Origin: Diphasiastrum complanatum
Taxonomy: Eukaryota > Streptophyta > Lycopodiopsida > Lycopodiales > Lycopodiaceae
Direction of reading: 5' to 3'
NCBI GenBank assembly: GCA_029204225.1
Contig: CM055092.1
Coordinates: 22,597,669 to 22,661,668, forward strand
DNA: 64,000 bases
The stretch's first letter is position 1. Every line of letters starts with the position of its first letter. Below, piece after piece: positions 1 to 11,400 of the stretch. Position numbers and translations under genes: made by a program. The notes under the pieces were generated by a model. That model did no database searches, was not told where the DNA came from, and saw nothing but the letters and a program-made list of their open reading frames with translations.

Positions 1-554
1 CGAGTCTCGCGCCACAAGGGGTGCAATATGTGGGCTACGGCGTGGATGGGTCGGTGGAAGTAGTCCCATATGGCCTCCTAGATACGTGAGATCTCGCGCC
101 TCCTGCAGCAGACAAATTACAACAATCATGTACCCATAGCATAAAAGAAACGAATCAGACTTGAGTGAGAAACAACAAACTAGACATTGAAGAGTCATAC
201 ATGTGCTCGTCCAAGGCTGACGTCAAAATCCCCTCACCGATGCGGTCCATGAACCCGTAAATGAGGTCGAGAGTGCACCCCTCACGGTCTACCAAGCGCA
301 GCACTCCGAAAATGGGTAGAAGGACCCCAATAATCTCCTCAGCACGAGTCCAAAACTCATCGCCGAACACAGTGGACTGGAAAAAGGCCGAATGTGGGAC
401 GTCCATGAACTCTCGGAAGGCCTTGCTGGAAACCATCCGCCGCAATGCGTCCTTCACTACTACTAATACCTCTCTGATCCATGGAAGTGCACACAGGTCA
501 TGGATGAGCAAGTCTATGCAGCACAGGGTGTCCACACAATGTTGGGGTGCTCCC

Positions 555-1016
555 TCGTCATAATCTCTCCCATCTGCTTGCAGTTCGAAGCGTTGTCCGT
601 GACAACCTGAACCACATGCTCCACCCCAATGTCAGCAATAACATCTCTAATAACCTCCCACATGAAATTGGCTGTGATGGCGTCACCACCTCGAGTGGCA
701 TCCACACCACGTAGGAATACTGTGCCAAGCGGGCAAGAAACCAAGACATTGATGACGGATCGCCGACGAATGTCGGTCCATCCACACATCATAATCTCTC
801 CCATCTGCTTGCAGTTCGAAGCGTTGTCCGTGACAACCTGAACCACATGCTCCACCCCAATGTCAGCAATAACATCTCTAATAACCTCCCACATGAGATT
901 GGCTGTGATGGCGTCACCACCTCGAGTGGCATCCACACCACGTAGGAATAATGTGCCAAGCGGGGAAGAAACCAAGACATTGATGACGGATAGCCGACGA
1001 ATGTCGGTCCATCCAT
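555..1016 (-). repeat. In-frame tandem duplication of 231 bp in the transposase core
   Basis: Two adjacent copies, about 555-785 and 786-1016, differ at only a few bases. Each encodes the segment from GWTDIRR through TDNASNCKQMGEIM, so 77 residues are repeated without breaking the frame at the join. The catalytic-core block is therefore present twice, which is not normal for the family. Confidence 0.9.
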
Positions 1017-1039
1017 CACTCAACATCATGCATCCATAC

Positions 1040-1131
1040 CTGCCACAAAACACCCATTAGCCACATGCAAAAATTGCGCCACGAGTAAACCCTAAACGCG
1101 TGCAATGGGTTTATGGAAACAAAGTACTTAC
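1040..1131 (-). other. Intron inside the hAT transposase
   Basis: Read on the minus strand, a donor CAGTT/gtaagtac and an acceptor ttttgtggcag/GTATGG bound 92 bp. Joining the flanks completes a Leu codon and links the residues SIRSAWQ to YGCMMLSDGW, the expected continuity in this family. The intron is inferred from sequence and frame only. Confidence 0.65.
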
Positions 1132-1750
1132 AACTGCCAAGCTGAGCGAATGGAACTCAGCTCCCGCGTGATGGTCTCCTCCTCCTGACGAAGCATCCTG
1201 CCTCGCAATACCTCTCGTCTGGGAGGCGTCCATGTAGCATACGGCTGCCATCTTTGCGCAAAACTCCCTGAACACCCAAGTGTCGGCAACAGCAAAAGGA
1301 ATGTCGCACTCGTAAAAGAACTAGCCAGCAAGTCGAGTGCACCGAGCCTGCTGCTCTCTCTGCCACCCGCATCGATCAAGGTTCTGCTGTCTGGGCCTAA
1401 CCTCTCTCTGCTATGTACCTGGCGCTCGTGGTCTAACACGCGAACCGGATGGCTGATTTGTGGGTGTATCACTCTCTCTGGGAGGACCTGTCGAACCATG
1501 TGCTGCATCTGCCGCCGAAGAAGAGGAGGGACGAGAAGGACCCGCTGCCGCTAATCCAACCTGCTCATGTGACGCTCTCCCCTCTGAACTAAGCCCTGCT
1601 GCTGCGGGTGGAACTGGAGTGGCCCCGCCTGGACCATGCACTGCACCTAAACCTTGCCCAGAACGTGTTGTACTAGGCTCTGCACCCGTAGTAGGCCATG
1701 CCTGCCTACCTGTGAGCCCTGCCTATGAACCTGCAGCTGCTCCTGCTCCC

Positions 1751-1795
1751 AGTCCCTGTTGTCCCTGTCCCTGTCCCTGTCCTTGTCCCTGTCCG
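1751..1795. repeat. CCCTGT minisatellite in the transposase linker
   Basis: About seven imperfect units of CCCTGT. On the minus strand they read as alternating Gln-Gly codons directly after the BED finger of the hAT remnant, so they expand a linker and not a folded domain. Confidence 0.8.
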
Positions 1796-1985
1796 GAAAC
1801 CTGTGATGCACCACCGTGCCTGTACATAATAGACAACCTCTCTCTCTCCTCATCAGAAATCCTGGGGCAATCAGATATGCCCAATGCCCGCCCACCCGGC
1901 TCTCTGACCCTCAGTAAGTGAGCCCTAACCCTGGTAAGTGATCCTGTGAAGAGACCACCACACCTCTTACACTTCCCTCTTCTTC

Positions 1986-2295
1986 TATTATTCTTTTATT
2001 TCTCTCTTCGTTGTTCTCATACATATATTCCGCCAGGGAAATTAAAAGACAATTTTGCTAATCATTACAAGAAAGGTTAACTTTAAAGTACTAGCTAACT
2101 ATGTGTTAACTCTCGTAACGTTGCCTACGGCTGATCGTAACATTTTGCGTCTCACGCCCGTCAAGTATCGAATTCGATAATTCGAATCACTCGACAGTCA
2201 ATATTTCGACTGCCAATCAACTATTCGACAGTCATGTGAATATGTCGTTGTGTCCAACCGTAGGTGTCGAGGGATTGTCTCGAACTATTTGTTGT
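1986..2295. other. No gene seen between the two hAT remnants
   Basis: AT-rich non-coding sequence. Several scattered TCGACAGTC-like words occur at 2160-2240, but I see no clear array, terminal repeat or exon. Confidence 0.4.
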
Positions 2296-2985
2296 TCAGG
2301 GAATGTGTCACAAAAGGTTGGTTGAGTTCACTATTTCCAACAGGCTCGGCATTCCCCAACTGAACAGGTTGGTATGATGCACCACCAACTTCAGGCTAGT
2401 CAGGCATATGCAGAGAGATGATATACCTAGGCAAGTAGACCCTGAGGAGTGCCTTAGATCCATAGCCATCGCAACAAGCCCCACACAAAAAAAGGCTACA
2501 GCTAATGATGAGATCGTTTCAAAGTATCACTGGGAGCTAGCACGTCATGATAGGAGGGGCAATGCAGGACCACTAGGTCCATGGCTAGGGCCAATGCAGA
2601 GGATGCAAGAGAGGAGGGTGAAGATGAGGCTAAGAAGAGAGATGAGGAGGAGGAAGCCCTCGATGATGAGATGGCGATGTACATTGGCAAGGATGTGGGG
2701 TTTGTTGAGACATAAACCGACCCTGCATCACATGTATGCACAAGGGGGGTAAGAAAAGTACACCTGATGAATGTGCATGTTAAGAAAGAGAAAATGGTAA
2801 CAATAGCAGAGGGAACAGCGGCCCGGTGAGGCCTTGGTAGACATAAAGGCAGCAGCAGAGGTAGAGATAGGGGCAAGGGCGGAGATAAAGGTAGAGGTCA
2901 ACAAAGACAGCAGCGCATCCTTGAGGAGGATTCTCTATCCTCCTACTCGTTCACCAGTGACAATGATGAGGAGGAATTCATCTAA
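2296..2985 (+). pseudogene. C-terminal scrap of a second hAT transposase
   Basis: Plus-strand reading near 2335-2420 gives SNRLGIPQLNRLV, then after a stop TNFRLVRHMQ. This resembles the hAT C-terminal dimerisation segment, where the family has NRL, KLVYVHYN and LR blocks. It is followed by an acidic stretch (DEEEEALDDEMAMYIG, near 2650-2690), a Gly/Arg-rich stretch (2840-2910) and a tail ending DNDEEEFI with a stop at 2983-2985. Frameshifts and a stop interrupt it, and upstream domains are absent. It lies opposite in strand to the larger remnant at 1-1985, so it belongs to another insertion. The match is by short motifs only and could be wrong. Confidence 0.45.
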
Positions 2986-4067
2986 TCATGATGCCTTCGA
3001 GTCATAGGGATTAAAGGTTTTATTTCATGTCACATGACTCTATAAGTCCATTGTCCATCTATCAAAGTCATGTACCGATTGGCCCACTCCTTCATATATA
3101 TCAAATTATTTATGACATATTGATCATTTTCATGAGACGTGTGGTAATGTAGATCATTTTCCATGTTTTTCTATATCATGTGAACTGTGATTAATTTCAA
3201 GTTTGGTATGCTTTGTATGACTGTTTAGTATGCATCATTGCGTCATATCTGATATCGGTTTGTTAAAGTTTAGAATTCTTTGAATGTTAGCCTCTATGTT
3301 AGTTTTGGGATGGTCGTTTGCTTGTCCTTAGTCCTTCGGTCATTCTCAATCAGACTATATATTAGTGTTTCCACCCGGTTCAAAATTGGCCTTTTGAAAA
3401 TAGGATGAATAGGTGGTTTTGAATTGGGTCCCTTCCAAAAGAAACGGAAAGAATAGGCAAAAAAATATTGCAAATTTTAGATATAATGCTAAAAGTAATG
3501 TAATATGTATAATGTCTAGAATGTGTCTGAATCGGGTAATTGTTAGATTGCTATTGAAAACATACATTTCAAAGTTAACAGTTGTTGGTACAAAGTTGAA
3601 GCCTGAAACCATATTACAACTAAGCGTTCACAGAATCACAAGCGCACACGACAATGTGGAATAATCACACTTCAAACTTCACAAACTAGATTGCATGCTC
3701 CAACTTCCACTTAACATTGTAATTTATGATTTATTCATTCATCACACAATACTACCAGAGGAAAACAAACAGACATGCACAGCTTAAAAAGAACAGACTA
3801 TGTGTTCCAAACGTTTGAACACGCTTTGATCTGATCATTAGGAAGCCTGATTTCTTAAGTAGTAAGGAAAATGAGATCCCTGCTAAACTAAAATGATGAA
3901 CAAAAATAACTTATAATGCAGATCAAAGGAACACATTCTGATCCAGCCTCATTATATGCCAATTGGTATTTCGGATGTCCTCAACAGCATAAGAAAATTG
4001 AAAATGTAGACGAAGCAAGCAACCCTAAAGCCAACACACCAACCAAAAGAGAAGCCGACATACATAC
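2986..4067. other. No recognisable gene
   Basis: AT-rich sequence with short spurious frames on both strands. I could not match any of them to a family, and no LTR, terminal inverted repeat or long tandem repeat was seen. Confidence 0.4.
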
Positions 4068-4185
4068 CAGCAAAGTGCTTGTTATTGGCAACTAAATCCA
4101 AAGCCCCGGAGATGGATGGTAGCTGGGAGTCCTTCAACAGCCATCGCGCAGGCGATGTCCTCCGCATTGCCTGCATCGTAGACAT
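4068..4185 (-). CDS. Possible first coding exon of an unidentified gene
   Basis: On the minus strand an ATG at 4185-4183 opens 39 codons beginning MSTMQAMRRTSPARW. The reading ends at a strong donor, GCTG/gtatgtatg, at 4068/4067. The preceding 100 bases contain a short GA tract and a TTAGGGTT-like word of the kind often found near plant transcription starts. I do not recognise the peptide and found no convincing second exon downstream (4067 to 3000). It may be a real first exon, a captured gene fragment or chance. Confidence 0.22.
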
Positions 4186-4329
4186 TCCTCTCTCTCTCTC
4201 GCTCGCTCTCTCAACTAGGATTTCCTGTTCATTTTTCAGTGTTCGCATCAGGTTCACCGACCCTGCTAACACCGAACCCTAATCTGAATTGGGTTTTCTT
4301 ACCATAATGCCCCTATTTCCATCTCTATT

Positions 4330-4354
4330 GGGGGGGGGGGGGGGGGGGGGGGGG
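4330..4354. repeat. Poly(G) run of 25 bases
   Basis: Uninterrupted G run. Beyond it, between 4435 and 4545, lie several T runs of 8-12 bases. Frames through this stretch (poly-Gly or poly-Pro) are composition artefacts. The run length may be unreliable in the assembly. Confidence 0.9.
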
Positions 4355-4599
4355 CGGTGGCCTTGCCCGCCCCGACCAGCAAGGAAGGCCCAAAGTATTC
4401 GGGCCTTCCCCTACGTAATGCCATTGTGCGAAGGTTTTTTTTTTTTTTTGGTTGTACGATACGGCCTTACGCGTGGACCAGTTTTGTTTTGTTTTGTTTT
4501 TTTTTTTCAGTTTTTTGCCGTTTTTTTTTTTCACAATTTTTTTTACATTTGTGGTGGAATGTGGATGTGGACAGCCAATGACAGGCTGCCACATAGCAC

Positions 4600-5658
<1,059 letters not shown>

Positions 5659-5894
5659 CTCTATTTCTCATTCTCAAAACCCTAGATGTTCACTCCTTTC
5701 ATTTTGAAAATCACATTAACTCATTTCAAGCTTTTCAGATTGAATCACAACAATATATATAAGCTTTTAATCTGAACTGCATTTTAGTCACGTGCCAATC
5801 AAAGAAAAGTCATTGACCTGTGTTGGTCAAAAACCCTAAAACTACATGGCCCAATCACAACACCAGAATCTCGTTTTCTCCAACTGGGGTGACA

Positions 5895-5998
<104 letters not shown>

Positions 5999-6049
5999 GG
6001 GATGCTCTTGTTCTTTTGAATGCGAAGAAAGTTGGAGGATTTTGGATGT

Positions 6050-6845
6050 GTGTAGATTGAAAGGGCTTAAATAAATTAACTATTAAAAAATATATACATT
6101 GCCCATAATGGATGATCTAGTAGACATATTGGGTGGAGCTACCAAGTGGTATACAAAAAACTAATTTTCGGACAAGATTTGGACATTATGAGTTCATAGT
6201 GCTTCCATTTGGTTTAACGAACGCACCTGCAACATTTCAACAAATGATAAATGATATTTTTCATCCGTATATGGGTCAATTTGCAGTTGTATTCTTAGAT
6301 GATATTCCCACCTATAGTAGAACTCTTAAAGAGCATGTGAGTCATATCATGTTAAGCTAAAGAAATCAAGTGTGAATTCTTTGAGTATGGCCTGGTATAT
6401 CTTGGCCATAAGATCACTCCTAAAAAAAGGTGGTTGAAAAAAGACGAAGATTGAGTGGACGATACCGAAAATAGTTAGAGAAGTAAAATATTTTCTTGGA
6501 TTTACAATTTTCTTTCGAAGATTTCTAGAGGATTATGCAAAAGTTGCAACACCTCTTATTAATTCGACAAAAGGCTGAGTTTACAAGAAGAAGAAGAGAG
6601 GTCAACCTAGTTCACCTATTGCAGGGAATGAAGAACTAAACCAATATTTTGATAAGCTCAAAAGTATGGTTGTTTCAACTCATGTCTTATATATTGCGCA
6701 TCCAGATTTGTCTTGTGTCATTAGAATTGATGCAAGTAATTCGGTGATTGGAGCAGTTCTTTTGCAAAATAATAGGCCAATATCGTTTCAGGGTAAGAAA
6801 CTCACTGGATCTTAATTGCGATATGCAACTTAAGAAAACAAGTTA
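6050..6845 (+). pseudogene. Ty3/Gypsy reverse transcriptase and RNase H remnant
   Basis: Plus-strand frames carry Gypsy RT motifs: [20 protein letters not shown] and [16 protein letters not shown], then VVFLDD (the catalytic box; the usual DDI is followed by PTYS) near 6165-6320. The connection region follows (VKYFLGFTIFFRRFLEDYAK near 6480-6545) and then an RNase H start (IRIDASNSVIGAVLLQN near 6720-6775). Several stops and frameshifts break it. No protease, integrase or LTRs remain. It ends where a Copia RT fragment begins in the same orientation, so two unrelated pol remnants are fused head to tail. Confidence 0.85.
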
Positions 6846-7773
6846 TCAGATACAGGACTAAGTACCATGTAGATGGAAGTATAGCAAATCACAAGGCAAG
6901 ATTGGTGATCAAAGGGTATGCACAAAGTAAAGGCATCAACTATGAATAGACCTTTGCGCCAGTATGTAAGTGGAATACTCTACGTCTACTTGTTGCTTTA
7001 GCTTCACATTTTGGTTGGCCTTTGCATCAGATGAATGTGAAATCTACTTTTCTAAATGGTGAGTTAGAAGAAGAAGTGTTCATGGATCAACCTAAAGGCT
7101 TTGTAGCGAAGGGACGGGAAAATAAAGTATGTCGCTTGAAGAAAGCGCTTTATGGTCTTAAACAGACACCACGTGCGTGGTATAGCAAGAATATTGATGC
7201 CTACTTTTTTTCAAAGGGGATGGTGAGAACACATTCTGATCCAAATCTATATGTCTTATGCTTTGATGGTATGGTTGCTTTGATTGCTCTTTATGTTGAT
7301 GACTTGATTATTACGGGAAATAATCAAGAGATGATAGATATGATCAAGAAAGACCTCATGGAACAATTCGAGATGACAGATCTCAGCCTAATGCATTATT
7401 GCCTTGGAGTAGAAGTGTGGCAAAAAGGACACGAAGTGGGTTTAACACAGGTGAAGTATATCAAAGAGTTGCTGCACAGGTTTAGGTTGCAGGACTGCAA
7501 ACCAATGAATACACCTCTTGAACCAGGTAAAAAGCTTTCTAAGCTTGATGAGTCACAATCATTTGATGCTACGATGTATAGACCACGACTAGACTAGATA
7601 TATGCTATGATGTTGGCATTGTAAGTCGGTTTATGACAGCACCTATAGAAACACATTGGAAGGCAACTAAACGCATTTTGCGTTATGTGAAAGGCACTTC
7701 AGATTATGGCTTGATTTACAAGAAGCATGATGGGTTACCTGAGTTGTGTGGTTATGTGGATACAGATTGGTAA
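6846..7773 (+). pseudogene. Copia element C, reverse transcriptase part (upstream of the nested insertion)
   Basis: Decayed Ty1/Copia RT on the plus strand. It has HKARLVIKGYAQSKGINYE at 6885-6945, then FAPV, then MNVKSTFLNGELEEEVFMDQ, KKALYGLKQTPRAWY and the catalytic [10 protein letters not shown] near 7290-7320, followed by MHYCLGVEVW. Stops occur at the start and after 7594. The reading reaches the RNase H sequence YVDTDW at 7755-7770, is cut by the nested Copia insertion, and resumes at 13932. Upstream domains are missing at the junction with the Gypsy remnant. Confidence 0.9.
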
Positions 7774-8455
7774 TGTAAAAATTACAGCAAATAAGGATCC
7801 TAAAACACTTGAAATGATGAGGGAAACAATAGATTATGATTTCATAAGATTAGCACAAGTTGAACCATCAAAATCCATCAAAAATCTATGCTTGAACCTC
7901 ACTAAATGGCCCAAATCCTTGAAGAAGGCTTCACACGTGTGAAAGTACGGCCTCCCACAATCTGAGTACTGTACACCAGACCTACATTCAATCCTATAAT
8001 CATTAGTAATCACAAGTACTCAAACAATTATGAACATAGAGAGCAATTGCACCATTATGAGAGAAAAAACATGAAATTGCTTGATTGATTCTGGTGAGAT
8101 ATCATCACCTATATATACATGATCCATCACGGTTTTGGGCAGTTATGAGTAGCCCTAAACCTATCCCTAATGCTAATTTTGGTGGATCTTTCATCCCTAC
8201 CAAGTTAGGGTTGGAATCTTGGAGATCCCTCAACAATGCAAAAATTACCAAAAATAGCTCCTATTTTTTCTCCCTTGTATCTAAGCATAATTTGGACTCA
8301 TTCCAAAGGTTCTAACACTTAGGTCTACTTGAGAACATCCTTATGAATGGAATCCTATGCTATTTGGCACGTGTGACAAGCCACATCATGACCATCTAAC
8401 TATTTACAAGTCATATGACCAAAACTAGTCAAGCTAGAATTGTGAATTTTTAACA
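7774..8455 (-). repeat. 3' LTR of the nested Copia element
   Basis: 682 bp, TG/CA-terminated, in direct orientation with 13250-13931. A purine tract GAGGAGGAG (8464-8456, minus strand) abuts it on the internal side, as expected for plus-strand priming. Confidence 0.95.
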
Positions 8456-8464
8456 CTCCTCCTC
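8456..8464 (-). promoter_or_regulatory. Polypurine tract of the nested Copia element
   Basis: GAGGAGGAG on the minus strand, immediately before the 3' LTR TGTTAAAA. Expected primer for plus-strand DNA synthesis. Confidence 0.75.
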
Positions 8465-8469
8465 ACTAT

Positions 8470-11400
8470 CTAGCTTGGTTCAATCATTGCTTTACTAATC
8501 ACTCCAAGTGATGATCTGAACTTCATAAAAGGTGTCTTTTGAAGTGGTTTAGTAAGTAGATCAGCTACACATTCATTGCTTGGAACATGCTCCAAAGCAA
8601 TCTCCTTGGCTTGCACCATTTCTCTCACAAAGTGATGGCATATCTCAATGTGCTTAGATCTTGCATGGAAGATTGGGTTAGATGCAAGGTGTTGGGCTGA
8701 TATATTGTCATTGTATATGATTGGTGCCTCCTCTGAATCCATGATCTTTAGTTCCACCAATAATCTCTTGATCCAAAGTACCTCCTTTGTAGTGGTTGTC
8801 AAAGCTTTGTACTCGGCCTCGGTTGAAGATAGAGATATAGTTTCTTGCTTTTTTGAAAGCCATGAAACCACACCTTCTCCTATGAAAGTTGAATAGGCAC
8901 TTGTTGATTTCCTATCCCTCTTGTCCCCTGCAAAATCTGAATCACTAAATTCATGAAGGTTAATCACATCTCCTCTATATAGAATCCCAAAATCCAATGT
9001 ACCCGAGATGTATCTTAGAATCCTCTTAGCCTTTTTCCAATGGATATTCATTGGATTTTGCATGGATTGGCTCAACCTACATACACTAAAGCTAAGATCT
9101 GGTCTAGTTATAGTGATCCACATTAAGGAACCTATAAGTTGCCTAAACAAAGTGATGTCCATGAAGGATCTTTCATCATCTTCATTTGGCACTTTTACAT
9201 CTTGCTCCATTGGTGTGTCAACACTTTTGCATACTTCCATCTTAAACTTCTTCAAAAGACTTTGAGCATAGTTTACTTGACTTATAAAGATAAAATCAGA
9301 CCCTCTAAGTACTTCTATGCCTAATATGAAGTGAAGACACCCTAGATCTACCATCTTGAACTCTAAGGATAGATCTATCTTGATTTTTTCAATACCATCA
9401 ACACTATTTCCACTAATGATGATGTCATCTACATAAATGAGTAAAAGTACAATACCAACATCATCAAACTTAATGTAAAGAGTGGGATCATATTCGCTTT
9501 GAACAAAAGAAAGTGAAATAAGATAGCAATGTAGTCTTGAATTCCAAGATCTCGAGGCTTGCTTCAAGCCATAGATGCTTCTTTGGAGATGGCATACTTT
9601 GTTCTCCATTCCATGCTTGATGAACCCTTGTGGCTGCTCCATATAGATATCCTCTTCCAAAAAACCATTCAAGAAAGCATTAGAGACATCCATTTGACAT
9701 AGAATCCATCCAAAATGTGATGCAAGTGCAATGATTAGTCTTATTGTGACCATCTTGGCCACGGGTGCAAAAGTTTCCTCATAGTCTATCCCTCTCTCTT
9801 GAGCATAACCTTTTGCAACTAATCTTGCTTTATGTTTGTTAACACTCCCATTTGCATTCAACTTAAGCTTGAAGACCCACTTGCATCCTATTACATTCCT
9901 TTGAGGTCTCTCAAAAAGCAACCAAGTTTCATTCTCAATCAAGGCATCATACTCATCCAACATAGCTTTATACCATTCTTTGGAGTTCAATGCATCTTCA
10001 ACATTAGACGGTTCTTCAAAACTAGATAAAGCATAAGAAGTGGATGAGATACCCTCAACTTGCTGTCCTTTGCCTTGATATGTGAGCCTTGATGGCTCCA
10101 CTTTTGCCCTTGAAGATCTCCTTGGTGTGATAGGTGGGTTTGGTGCTTGCTCCTCCATGAGCTCCTCCTCAAAACCAAGATCTTGCTCCTCGGCCATCTT
10201 CTTCTTGATTGTTGGAGCACTTGAGCCGTCTTCAAGCATATGCATATGATGTTCATCAAAGATGACATCCCTTGAAACAACAAATTTGTTCAAGGATGGG
10301 AGATAGACTTTGTAGCCCTTGCTTGAGCTTGCATATCCAAGCATGATCCCTCTTGTGGAAGATGGATCCTCCTTGGTTCTTGTTTCCAATGGCACATGCA
10401 CATAACATATACACCCAAAAACTTTCAAGTGATTAAGATTGGGTTTCTTTCCATACAACATCTCATAAGGAGTTTTGCCTTCAATTGCTTTGCAAGACAC
10501 CCTATTCATCAAGTAGTTTGCACATACAAGAGACTCACCCCAAAAGGATTTGGGCAAACAAGCATCTAATCTTAAAGCCTTAGAACATTCACATAATGTT
10601 CTATTCCTTCTTTCAGCAACTCCATTTTGTTGAGGAGTGTAAGGACAAGAAGTCTCTTTCTTGATCCCTTCCTCCTCACAAAAGGCCTTGAACTCATTGG
10701 AGATGAATTCTCCACCATTGTCACTTCTAAGAATCTTGATGCTATGATTATGATGCTTTTCCACAAACAACTTGAACTTTACAAAAGTATCAAATACTTG
10801 AGACTTGAAGGAAAGTAAGAACACCCAACAATATCTTGAGTAGTCATCAATGAAGGTTAAAAACATGGATGAACCTCCATTAGATTTGGTGCTAGCAATG
10901 TGCACATCCGAGTGTATGAGTTCAAGAGGATGAGATGACTTTGTGATGGAGTTAGGAAACACCTTCTTATGTGCCTTGGATAAGGCACAAGCTTCACAAA
11001 CCTTGTCTTCCTTCCCAATAGACCTTGGTAGGCCTAAAGCATACTCCTCCTTGATCATAGCCTCCATGGAACCCGAGTTGACATGTCCAAGTCTTTTGTG
11101 CCATAAAGTAAAGGTAGATATCTTGCTCTTCTCGGCCAACATGACAACATTAGTATCCACAAATGCATCCAGCTTATAAAGTTTGCCAAGTCTAGTGCCC
11201 TTAGCCACTATCTTACCCTTCTTCTTGATGAAACATTCATTTGAAGCAAAGTCAACATTGAAACCATTGTCTACCATTTGGACAACACTTAGTAGATTCT
11301 TTGTTATTGTAGGAATGTACAAAACACCTTCTATGTTGATCTTTTTGGAAGATCCTAAGAAAAGGGGAATGCTACCAACTCCTTCAATCTTACAAGCTTC

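Larger units (their letters stand above)
1..1985 (-). pseudogene. hAT-family transposase remnant (BED zinc finger plus DUF659-type core), cut by the window edge
   Basis: On the minus strand the pieces occur in transposase order. Near 1975-1880 there is a BED-type finger (CKRCGGLFTGSLTRVRAHL), followed by a Gln-Gly repeat and a Pro/Ala-rich linker. Near 1320-1260 is FYECDIPFAVADTWVFREF, and near 1200-1132 is a helical block ending SSIRSAW. The core SDGWTDIRRLSVINVLVS with VVQVVTDNASN follows at 1039-555, then WTPCAAHCIDLL near 530-500 and a C-terminal piece at 102-1 (IWDYFHRPIHAVAHILHP). These match hAT transposases of the BED/DUF659 type, which excise and reinsert DNA in the nucleus. It is broken: in-frame stops near 1313 and 75, frameshifts near 1250 and 510, and a 231-bp duplication. 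Introns at 1040-1131 and about 103-200 have GT-AG ends. The dimerisation end lies outside the window. Family assignment is firm; exact exon ends are approximate. Confidence 0.8.

Noticed and set aside
555-1016. Repeat considered as a possible CRISPR or satellite array
   Set aside because: Only two long units, in a transposase reading frame, with no spacers.
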